Below, in pieces: positions 6,257 through 13,021 of a stretch of DNA of 16,702 nucleotides (its first letter is position 1; each line of letters starts with the position of its first letter). The notes under the pieces were generated by a model, which did not search any database, was not told the origin of the DNA, and saw nothing but the letters and a program-made list of their open reading frames with translations. The stretch comes from Pseudomonadota bacterium (GTDB lineage Bacteria > Pseudomonadota > Alphaproteobacteria > Rhizobiales > Xanthobacteraceae), in assembly GCA_023388935.1 (NCBI GenBank), contig JAEWFG010000196.1, forward strand, positions 1 to 16,702, read 5' to 3'. The position numbers and the translations under genes were made by a program.

Positions 6257-7402
6257 ATGAGACTGACGAGACGCGATTTCGCTGCCGGAATTGCTGCCGG
6301 CATTGCCGCGCCATACCTCATCAAGAGCGCGAATGCGCAAGGCGCCACCATCAAGATCGGCATGTGCGCGCCCGTCACGGGACCCGCCGCTGAATCCGGC
6401 GGTTACGCCATCAAGGGCGCCAAGCTCGCGCTCGACGCCGTCAACAAGGCCGGCGGTATCCTGGGAAAGCAGGGCGAGTTGATCGTCGAGGACGATCAGA
6501 CCACCAACCCCGGCATCGTGCTCGCCTTCTCGAAGCTCGCCGCGCAATCCGACATCGTCGGGTTCCTCGGCTCGATCCGCTCGACCCAGGTGCACGCGAT
6601 GGCGCCTGATGTGATCAAGCTCGGCAAGCCCGTGATGATCGGCGGCACCGACCCGAACCTCACCCACATGGGCAATCCCTGGCTGTTCCGCTTCCGCCCC
6701 AACGACAGCTATTCCGGCCGCGTGATCGCCGAGTACGGCGTCAAGACGCTCGAAAAGAAGAAGTGGGCCGTCCTGCACTCGACCGATGCGTTCGGCACCG
6801 CAGGCGGCAAGGCGCTGACGGAAGCACTGACCAAGCTCGGCGCTCCGCCGGTGCTCGATCAGGGCTATGCCAACCAGAGCCAGGACTTCACGCCGGTCGT
6901 GCTTGCGATCAAGCAGTCGGGCGCAGACATCCTGGGTTCCTACTTCACCTTCGAGAACGACCTCGGCATCTTTGCGCGCCAGCTGCGCCAGCTCGGCGTC
7001 AACATTCCCTGGGTCGGTTCGCCCTCGATCGTCAACATCACCGCGCTGAAGCTCGCGGGTCCCGCGCTCTACAATACGTATGGCGTCGCCGACTATGCGG
7101 AGGATTCCAGCGAAGGCTCCAAGGCGTTCGGTAAGATCTACCGCGATGCCGTCAAGGTTGCGCCCGACAACCAGAGCTCCTGGACTTTCGATGCGGTCAA
7201 CGTCCTGGCGGCCGCGATCAACAAGGCCGGCTCCACCGATCCAGGCAAGATTCGCGAAGCCATTCTTGCGACTAAGAAGTTCGCGGGTGCCGAGGGCGAA
7301 TATAACTTTGACCAGAACGGCGACGGCCTCCACGGCTACAACATCGTGAAGAACGACAAGGGCAAGATCGTCTTCGACAAGCACATCGAGTTCAACGACT
7401 GA
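6257..7402 (+). CDS. ABC transporter periplasmic binding protein, branched-chain amino acid (LivJ-like) type
   Basis: A 381-residue type I periplasmic binding protein. The N-terminus MRLTRRDFAAGIAAGIAAP has a twin-arginine motif (TRRDF) and ends in ANA before Q28, so it is probably exported by Tat and cleaved after A27. The mature part begins IKIGMCAPVTGPAAESGGYAIKGAKLALDAVN, the classic Peripla_BP_6 opening, and includes GSIRSTQVHAMAP for the ligand cleft. The start at 6257 is chosen because GGGAGGA precedes it and the signal peptide begins there; a frame from 6233 would add eight residues across the ribosome site. It is the first gene of a transporter set. The ligand is unknown. The location suggests an aromatic acid or another carboxylate rather than an amino acid. 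Confidence 0.92.
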   Translation: MRLTRRDFAAGIAAGIAAPYLIKSANAQGATIKIGMCAPVTGPAAESGGYAIKGAKLALDAVNKAGGILGKQGELIVEDDQTTNPGIVLAFSKLAAQSDIVGFLGSIRSTQVHAMAPDVIKLGKPVMIGGTDPNLTHMGNPWLFRFRPNDSYSGRVIAEYGVKTLEKKKWAVLHSTDAFGTAGGKALTEALTKLGAPPVLDQGYANQSQDFTPVVLAIKQSGADILGSYFTFENDLGIFARQLRQLGVNIPWVGSPSIVNITALKLAGPALYNTYGVADYAEDSSEGSKAFGKIYRDAVKVAPDNQSSWTFDAVNVLAAAINKAGSTDPGKIREAILATKKFAGAEGEYNFDQNGDGLHGYNIVKNDKGKIVFDKHIEFND

Positions 7403-7413
7403 CGTCGCTCAGG

Positions 7414-7437
7414 CCTCCCCGATACCGATCGGGGAGG
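7414..7437 (+). other. Strong hairpin between binding-protein and permease genes
   Basis: CCTCCCCGAT (7414-7423) and ATCGGGGAGG (7428-7437) form a perfect 10-bp stem with the loop ACCG. It lies 11 bp after the binding-protein stop and 48 bp before the permease start. No T-run follows, so full termination is unlikely. Such hairpins in transporter operons commonly protect the upstream message from 3' exonucleases and let the binding protein be made in excess over the membrane parts. That role is inferred. Confidence 0.7.
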
Positions 7438-7485
7438 TCGAACGTCTTTCGGCGAACGCATCTGACCTCCAACAGAGCGCTTGTG

Positions 7486-8358
7486 ATGGATCTCGTTCTG
7501 CAACTGCTGTTTACCGGCATCGGTATCGGCGCCGTCTACGCGCTGGTCGCGCTCGGCTTCGTCCTGATCTTCCGTGCCACCAATGTGGTGAATTTCGCTC
7601 AGGGCGAATTCTCCATGGTTGCGGCCTATCTGATGGTCGTCGCAATCGAATTCGGTTTGCCCTACTGGGCGGCATTTCTGGTCGCGCTGGCCGGCATGGC
7701 GTTGCTCGGCGTCATCTTCAATCTCGGCGTCTACTATCCGCTGCGCCACCGCACCTATCTGCCGGTGATCATCGCGACGATCGGCGCCTCGATCCTGCTC
7801 GCCAATTCCGTGCTCGCGATCTACGGCCCGCAGCCGCAGGTGCTGGAAGGCTGGTTCGAAACGCCGGGCATCCAGCTCGGTCCGATCTATCTCGACAGCC
7901 AGTATCTGCTGATCATCGGCGTTACGATCTGTCTCGTGATCTTCAATTTCTGGTTCTTCGAGAAGACGCTGCTCGGCAAGAAGCTGCAGGCGACCTCGCA
8001 GGACAAGGAAATGGCCTCGCTGCTCGGCATCTCCGTGTCGACCATGATCATGATCACCTTCATCTATTCGGCGGTGCTCGGCGGCCTTGCCGGCATCCTC
8101 GTCGCGCCCGTGCTGTTCGTCTCGATCCAGATGGGCTCGACGATCGCGCTCAAGGCATTTGCGGCGACGATCATCGGCGGATTCGGTGACGTCGCCGGCG
8201 CCATCATCGGCGGTCTCGCGCTCGGCGTGATCGAGACGTTCGGCGCGGCCTATATCTCGGTCCCGTACAAGGACGGCTTCGCCTTCCTGGTTCTTATCGC
8301 CTTCCTGATCTTCCGGCCACAGGGCATCTTCGGCGAACGCGTGGCGGAGAAGGCATGA
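7486..8358 (+). CDS. livH: ABC transporter permease, LivH type
   Basis: A 290-residue integral membrane protein with about eight hydrophobic segments, beginning MDLVLQLLFTGIGIGAVYAL. Signatures of the LivH family are NFAQGEFSM (36-44), the cytoplasmic loop after GKKLQATSQDKEMASLLGI (164-182) that would contact the ATPases, and LKAFAATIIGGFG (222-234). It pairs with the LivM half of the next gene to form the channel. The ATG at 7486 is preferred; an in-frame GTG directly before it (7483) is an alternative. No strong ribosome site is visible. Its end overlaps the next gene by 4 bp (ATGA). The symbol marks the family only, because the substrate is unknown. Confidence 0.9.
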   Translation: MDLVLQLLFTGIGIGAVYALVALGFVLIFRATNVVNFAQGEFSMVAAYLMVVAIEFGLPYWAAFLVALAGMALLGVIFNLGVYYPLRHRTYLPVIIATIGASILLANSVLAIYGPQPQVLEGWFETPGIQLGPIYLDSQYLLIIGVTICLVIFNFWFFEKTLLGKKLQATSQDKEMASLLGISVSTMIMITFIYSAVLGGLAGILVAPVLFVSIQMGSTIALKAFAATIIGGFGDVAGAIIGGLALGVIETFGAAYISVPYKDGFAFLVLIAFLIFRPQGIFGERVAEKA

Positions 8359-10133
8359 GCGCGCCCAGCGACAACATGCCGATCCCGGCACCCGCCATCC
8401 ACTCGAAGCCGCTGCTCGTCCGGCACCTGCCGTACTTCATCGGTGCGGCGATCCTGGTTGCGCTCGCCGCGACCATGCACTTCGACGGATACGTTCACAA
8501 CATCCTGCTCCAGGCCACCACGTTCTCGATCGCCGTGTTCGGGCTCTCGGTGGTGCTCGGCCTGTGCGGCCAGATCAATCTGGCGCAGGCCGCGTTCTTC
8601 GGTCTCGGTGCCTATGCGGTCGGCGTCGGGACGACGGACCTGCATGTCAGCTTCTGGCTGTGCCTCGTCGGCGGCTGCGTAATCTCGCTGCTGGCCGGCG
8701 CGTTCCTGGGCATGTCGACGCTGCGGCTCGGCGGACATTACCTCGCGATGGTGACGATCTCGTTCCAGCAGATCGTCACGCTCGTGATGATCAATGCGAT
8801 CTGGCTGACGCACGGCCCCGACGGCGTTCCCAACATCAAGCGTCCCGAGCTGTTCCAGTCGTCGCAGAACTATCTCGCCTTCTGCGTCGCGATGCTGGCG
8901 ATCGTCGGCTATCTGGTCTGGCATCTCGCCGACACCAAGCTTGGCCGCGCCATGCGCGCGGTGCGCGATAACGAGCTTGCGGCAGGCGTCAACGGCATCG
9001 ACGTCTTCCGCACCAAGATCTACGCGTTTGCGCTCTGCGCACTACTCGGCGGGCTCGCGGGCGGCCTGTTCGCCGGCGGCTTCGCCTATGTCAGCCCCGA
9101 TCAGTTCTCCTTCGCGGAATCGATCGTGTTCCTGACCATGTCGCTGCTCGGCGGCGTTGCCTCGCCGATCGGCTCGGCGATCGGCACGGGCCTGCTCATC
9201 CTGATCCCGGAATGGCTGCGCTTCCTCAAGAGTGTGCCGGGCCTTTATCTGGCGATCTACGGCCTGTTCGTGATCCTGATCATCCGCTTCATGCCGGACG
9301 GCATCTGGGGCTTTGTCGCTGATGCGTTCACGCGCTTGCGCGCCAAGACCAAGGCTCAGCCGGCGGCGAGCGCGTTGCTGTTGAAGCCGGCGACGGTTGG
9401 CGGCGGCACCGTGCTGGAAGTCACCGGCCTGTCGAAGCATTTCGGTGGTCTTAAGGCCGTCGATGGCGTCGACATCGCGGTAAAGCGCGGCAGCGTGCAT
9501 GCGCTGATCGGGCCGAACGGCTCGGGCAAGACCACCACGCTCAACGTACTCTCGGGCCTCTACGAGGCGACGGCGGGCAAGATCGTGCTCGACGGCACCG
9601 ACATCACCCACATGCCGCCGCATCAGCGCACGGCTGCGGGCCTCGGGCGGACGTTCCAGAACATCCGCCTATTCCGTTCGATGACGGCGCTGGAGAATGT
9701 CGAAATCGGCGCGGAGCGGCCCGGCAACACCATGGTCGAGAAGGGCGATGACGCACTGACCGAGCGTGCGATGGAGGCGCTGACATTCGTTGGCCTCGGC
9801 AGCCGCGCCAACGAGCTGATCTCGAGCTTCTCCTATGGCCATCAGCGCCTGATCGAGATTGCCCGCGCGCTCGCCTCGAACCCGACGTTGCTGCTGCTCG
9901 ACGAGCCCGCGGCCGGCCTGAACTCGACCGAGAAGCTCGAGCTGCACGAGCTGCTCAAGCGTATTGCGGCGCAGGGCCTGACCATCCTGATCATCGATCA
10001 CGATATGACGCTGGTCTCAGAAGCGGCTCAGCACATCACCGTGCTCAACTTTGGGCGCCGGATCGCGGACGGCGAATCCATGGCCGTGCTGCGCCATCCC
10101 GACGTCGTCTCCGCCTATCTCGGGAGCGAATGA
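8355..10133 (+). CDS. ABC transporter permease-ATPase fusion, LivM-LivG
   Basis: The 592-residue protein joins two subunits that are separate in E. coli. Residues about 20-325 are a LivM-type permease (FGLSVVLGLCGQINLAQAAF, LGMSTLRLGGHYLAMVTI). A linker of about 25 Ala/Lys-rich residues leads to a LivG-type ATPase from about 353. The ATPase is complete: Walker A GPNGSGKTT (386-394), Q-loop Q435 in GRTFQNIRLF, signature SFSYGHQ (491-497), Walker B LLLLDEP (512-518) with catalytic E517, and switch H549 in IIDHDM. The fusion fixes the stoichiometry of LivM and LivG. The gene overlaps both neighbours by 4 bp, so translation is coupled. The reading frame runs through the junction without break, so this is a real fusion in this sequence. 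Confidence 0.93.
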   Translation: MSAPSDNMPIPAPAIHSKPLLVRHLPYFIGAAILVALAATMHFDGYVHNILLQATTFSIAVFGLSVVLGLCGQINLAQAAFFGLGAYAVGVGTTDLHVSFWLCLVGGCVISLLAGAFLGMSTLRLGGHYLAMVTISFQQIVTLVMINAIWLTHGPDGVPNIKRPELFQSSQNYLAFCVAMLAIVGYLVWHLADTKLGRAMRAVRDNELAAGVNGIDVFRTKIYAFALCALLGGLAGGLFAGGFAYVSPDQFSFAESIVFLTMSLLGGVASPIGSAIGTGLLILIPEWLRFLKSVPGLYLAIYGLFVILIIRFMPDGIWGFVADAFTRLRAKTKAQPAASALLLKPATVGGGTVLEVTGLSKHFGGLKAVDGVDIAVKRGSVHALIGPNGSGKTTTLNVLSGLYEATAGKIVLDGTDITHMPPHQRTAAGLGRTFQNIRLFRSMTALENVEIGAERPGNTMVEKGDDALTERAMEALTFVGLGSRANELISSFSYGHQRLIEIARALASNPTLLLLDEPAAGLNSTEKLELHELLKRIAAQGLTILIIDHDMTLVSEAAQHITVLNFGRRIADGESMAVLRHPDVVSAYLGSE

Positions 10134-10861
10134 TGCCGTTGCTCGAAATCCGCAATCTCGTGGTGCGCTACGGCGAGATCGAGGCGCTGCGCGGCGTCAC
10201 CTGCGCCGTGGAGCAGGGACAGGTGGTGACGCTGCTCGGGGCGAACGGCGCCGGCAAGTCGACGACGCTGCGCGCCATCTCGGGCTTGGCCAAGCCGACC
10301 TCCGGCGACATCCTGTTCGACGGCAAGTCGATCGGAGGTCTCGGCCCGGAAGCCATCGTCCGCATGGGCATCTCGCATGTCCCGGAAGGCCGCCGCGTCT
10401 TTCCGGGTCTCACGGTGAAAGAGAACATCATGCTCGGCGCGTCCAATCGCCGGGTAGCGACCTCGGAGATTTCGCGCGAGGCGGATGCGATGTTCGACCT
10501 GTTCCCGGACATCAGGAAGTTCACCAACGCACTCGGCTGGACGCTGTCAGGCGGTCAGTTGCAGATGGTGGCGGTCGCGCGTGGGCTGATGGCTAAGCCG
10601 CGGTTGCTGCTGCTGGATGAGCCCTCGCTCGGCCTTGCGCCTGTCATCGTGCAGGCCGTGTTCAAGATCATTTCCGAGATCCGTCGCAACACGACAGTCT
10701 TGCTCGTCGAGCAGAATGCGCGCATGGGCCTGTCCGTGGCCGACTATGGCTACGTCCTGGAGACCGGCCGCATCGTGCTCGGTGGCAAGCCCGACGAACT
10801 CTGGGGTAACGAGGCCATCCGTGCCGCCTATCTCGGCGGCCATGCCAAGGCGAGTGCGTAG
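10130..10861 (+). CDS. livF: ABC transporter ATPase, LivF type
   Basis: A 243-residue ATPase that pairs with the LivG half of the preceding fusion. Motifs seen are Walker A GANGAGKST (37-45), HVPEGRRVFPGLTV (83-96), which is the LivF hallmark, signature LSGGQ (139-143), and Walker B LLLLDEP (159-165) with E164. The switch His is replaced by Gln/Asn in LLVEQNA, as is usual for LivF. Two consecutive ATG codons (10130 and 10133) could start translation; the first gives the ATGA overlap with the upstream stop. It is followed within 2 bp by a repeat element. The symbol marks the family, not a proven amino-acid substrate. Confidence 0.92.
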   Translation: MMPLLEIRNLVVRYGEIEALRGVTCAVEQGQVVTLLGANGAGKSTTLRAISGLAKPTSGDILFDGKSIGGLGPEAIVRMGISHVPEGRRVFPGLTVKENIMLGASNRRVATSEISREADAMFDLFPDIRKFTNALGWTLSGGQLQMVAVARGLMAKPRLLLLDEPSLGLAPVIVQAVFKIISEIRRNTTVLLVEQNARMGLSVADYGYVLETGRIVLGGKPDELWGNEAIRAAYLGGHAKASA

Positions 10862-10862
10862 G

Positions 10863-10952
10863 GCATGATCCGGAAAAGTGTGCAGCGGTTTTCCGAAAAG
10901 ATCATGCTCAAACAATAGCCTAAAGTGCGATGACGATCTCATCGCGCTTTAG
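10863..10952. repeat. Two-hairpin intergenic repeat
   Basis: Two adjacent inverted repeats fill the gap between livF and the dehydrogenase gene. The first has arms GCATGATC (10863-10870) and GATCATGC (10900-10907), with CGGAAAA and TTTTCCG inside. The second pairs CTAAAGTGCGATGA (10920-10933) with TCATCGCGCTTTAG (10939-10952) around a 5-base loop, with one G-T wobble. I recall this unit as highly repeated in Bradyrhizobium and related genomes (recollection, not a search). It ends about 14 bp before the next start codon and lies close to its ribosome site. Confidence 0.8.
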
Positions 10953-10966
10953 AAAGGGATTCATCC

Positions 10967-12052
10967 ATGGTCACGATCCAGGTCCAGAGCCTCATCGATT
11001 TCGTCGCCGAGGTGTTCGGCCACGCTGAGTCCTCTCCAGAGGAGGCAAAGCGGATCGCGACTTATCTCACGACGGCAAACCTCACCGGCCACGACAGCCA
11101 TGGCGTGATCCGGGTCCCCGTTTACATCCACTGGAAGAAGACGGGTTTCGTGGTCCCGAACCAGACCGTCGAAATCGTGGTCGATACGCCGTCGCTCGCG
11201 GTCGTCGACGGCAAGTTCGGCTATGGCCAGACCGTGACGCCGGAGGCGGTGCGGATCGGCATCGAGAAGTGCAAGAAGGTGGGGCTTGCCGCGGTCGCAC
11301 TGCGCAACGCCGGCCATATCGGCCGCGTCGGCGACTGGGCAGAGATGGCCGCTGCCGAAGGATTGGTCTCGGTGCATTTCGTCAATGCCGCGGGTTCGCT
11401 CCTGGTCGCGCCCTTCGGCGGCGTCGAGAAGCGGCTGTCGACTGCGCCTTATTGCGTCGGAATTCCGCGGCCAGGCCAGGACCCGATCGTGCTGGACTTT
11501 GCGACCTCGGTCGTGGCCGAGGGCAAGGTGCTGGTCGCCAGCCGCGGCGGCAAGAAGCTGCCGAAAGGTGCGCTGATCGATTCGGACGGAAGCCTGAGCG
11601 AGGACCCGGTCGTGCTCTACGGCCCCTACACGCCGGAAGGGCCGCGCGATCACACCAAGGGAACCGGCGCGATCCGCGCCTTCGGCGAGCACAAGGGATC
11701 GGGCCTTGCCTTCATGTGCGAGCTGCTCGGCGGCGCGCTGACCGGAACCGGGGCAACCTCGGGTGGCCGCCGCTTCGCCAACGGCATGTTGGCGTTCTAT
11801 GTCGATCCCAAGGCGGTCGATACCTCCCATGTCTTCGATGCGGAGGTGTCGCGCTATTCTGACTTCATCCGCGCCACCAAGCCGATGGCCGGGATCGACC
11901 AGGTGCTGATTCCGGGCGATCCGGAGCGGAAAACCCGGGCCGAACGCACCCAAAACGGCATCCCCTTGCCGGATGACACCTGGGCGGCGATAGTGAACAC
12001 CGCCCGCGAGGTCGGCGTCAGCGAAGTCAGCATCCAGAGCGCGATCGCATAG
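10967..12052 (+). CDS. Ldh2-family NAD(P)H-dependent malate/lactate/sulfolactate-type dehydrogenase
   Basis: A 361-residue member of the Ldh2/MDH2 family, which does not use a classical Rossmann fold and acts on 2-hydroxy acids, ureidoglycolate, sulfolactate or delta1-piperideine-2-carboxylate. The hallmark HDSHGVIRVP (42-51) carries the conserved H45 and R49. NAGHIGRVGDWAEMA (114-128) holds H117, and DFATSVVAEGK (177-187) and GEHKGSGLAFMCELL match the family core. AAGGGA lies about 10 bp before the ATG. It is the first of three enzymes (with the aldolase and the dehydratase) on the same strand after the transporter. It may reduce or oxidise a 2-hydroxy or 2-oxo acid that is imported or released by the aldolase. 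The substrate cannot be assigned. Confidence 0.88.
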   Translation: MVTIQVQSLIDFVAEVFGHAESSPEEAKRIATYLTTANLTGHDSHGVIRVPVYIHWKKTGFVVPNQTVEIVVDTPSLAVVDGKFGYGQTVTPEAVRIGIEKCKKVGLAAVALRNAGHIGRVGDWAEMAAAEGLVSVHFVNAAGSLLVAPFGGVEKRLSTAPYCVGIPRPGQDPIVLDFATSVVAEGKVLVASRGGKKLPKGALIDSDGSLSEDPVVLYGPYTPEGPRDHTKGTGAIRAFGEHKGSGLAFMCELLGGALTGTGATSGGRRFANGMLAFYVDPKAVDTSHVFDAEVSRYSDFIRATKPMAGIDQVLIPGDPERKTRAERTQNGIPLPDDTWAAIVNTAREVGVSEVSIQSAIA

Positions 12053-12056
12053 GTCT

Positions 12057-12088
12057 TGCGTCATTGCGAGCGTAGCGCGGCGATCCAG
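12057..12088. repeat. Partial copy of a dispersed intergenic repeat
   Basis: TGCGTCATTGCGAGCGTAG and the following CGGCGATCCAG resemble the left end of a repeat that I recall as frequent in Bradyrhizobium intergenic regions. It begins 5 bp after the dehydrogenase stop. The matching right end is not seen before the aldolase gene, so this looks like a truncated remnant. The rest of the 112-bp gap shows nothing else I can name. Confidence 0.5.
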
Positions 12089-12164
12089 TTAGCGGTAACA
12101 GCAAGCCTGCTGTCGCGCGCTCGGCGTGGAGACGACGGTCCAAACAACGAAGAAGGAAGGCAAC

Positions 12165-12941
12165 GTGGCGAACAAGGTCAAAGAAATCTGGAAGTCGGGC
12201 AAGGCCGTGGTTAACGCGTGGCTCGCGATTCCCTCGGGCTTCTCGGCCGAGATGGTCGCGCAATGCGGCTTCGACAGTGTCACCGTCGACATGCAGCATG
12301 GCGTGCAGGACTATCTGTCGATGGTGCAGTGCTTCCAGGCCATGGACAAGCATCCGATCACGCCGATGGTCCGCGTCCCCTGGAACGAGCCCGGCATCAT
12401 CGGCAAGGTGCTCGACGGCGGCGCCTATGGCGTGATCTGCCCGATGGTCAACACGCCGCAGGAAGCCAAGAGCCTCGTTTCCTATTCGAAGTATCCGCCG
12501 AAGGGCGTGCGCTCCAACGGCCCGATCCGCGCCGGCATGTACGGCACCGCGGGCTCCTATCAGAAGACGGCGAACGACGACATCGTTCTGTTGCCGATGA
12601 TGGAGACCAGGACCGCGGTCGAGAACATGGAGGCAATCCTCGACGTCGAGGGCATCGACGGCGTCTATATCGGCCCGTCCGACCTCGGCTTCTCCTATGG
12701 CCTCGAGCCGAAGCTCGACCGCAGCGAGCCCGAGATCCTCGCGATCTACGACAAGATCATCAAGGAGTGCAGCAAGCGCGGCCTCAACCCCGGCATCCAT
12801 TGCAGCGGCGCCGAAGGCGCGGCACGTGCCATCAACATGGGCTTCAAGCTGGTGACGCTGTCGAACGAGGTCGGCCTGATGGCGACCTACGCCAAGATGC
12901 AGGTGAACGCGACCCGCAAGGATTCGGGCGGCAAGGCCTAA
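12165..12941 (+). CDS. HpaI/HpcH-family class II aldolase
   Basis: A 258-residue metal-dependent aldolase that cleaves 4-hydroxy-2-oxo acids to pyruvate and an aldehyde. Residues match the E. coli HpaI active site: H45 in DMQHGVQD, R70 in MVRVPWNEP, and metal ligands E147 (MMETRT) and D173 (IGPSDLG). E. coli HpaI has an E before the catalytic His (GEH); here it is Q (MQH). The GTG at 12165 is chosen since AAGAAGGAAGG ends 4 bp upstream and the length and first helix then match HpaI. A GTG at 12126 would add 13 residues and is less likely. It may be the missing final step of the homoprotocatechuate pathway, giving pyruvate and succinate semialdehyde. It may instead act like GarL with the neighbouring dehydratase. 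The family is firm; the substrate is not. Confidence 0.88.
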   Translation: MANKVKEIWKSGKAVVNAWLAIPSGFSAEMVAQCGFDSVTVDMQHGVQDYLSMVQCFQAMDKHPITPMVRVPWNEPGIIGKVLDGGAYGVICPMVNTPQEAKSLVSYSKYPPKGVRSNGPIRAGMYGTAGSYQKTANDDIVLLPMMETRTAVENMEAILDVEGIDGVYIGPSDLGFSYGLEPKLDRSEPEILAIYDKIIKECSKRGLNPGIHCSGAEGAARAINMGFKLVTLSNEVGLMATYAKMQVNATRKDSGGKA

Positions 12942-12947
12942 GCGAAT

Positions 12948-13008
12948 GGCGAATGGGGAGTAGCGAATGGCGCTGCTCCCCTTTTCCACTCGCTACTCAC
13001 CACTCGCC
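12948..13008. repeat. 23-bp inverted repeat element
   Basis: The left arm (12948-12970) and right arm (12986-13008) match at 20 of 23 positions as inverted copies, around a 15-bp centre. The core is GGAGTAGCGAATGG facing CCACTCGCTACTC. It resembles another small palindromic element I recall from Bradyrhizobium spacers. It fills the 80-bp gap between the aldolase and dehydratase genes and ends a few bases before the dehydratase ribosome site AAGGAGAT. Confidence 0.7.
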
Positions 13009-13021
13009 TAAGGAGATACCC

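Noticed and set aside
6197..7384. 395-residue minus-strand open frame opposite the binding-protein gene, and a similar one at 7336-8391
   Set aside because: Both are antisense shadows of clear transporter genes and are rich in charged low-complexity residues without known motifs.
12218..13021. Long in-frame upstream extension of the dehydratase frame (775 residues in total)
   Set aside because: The extension is Arg-rich, lies over the aldolase gene in another frame and crosses a repeat; the ATG at 13022 has a strong ribosome site and matches the family start.
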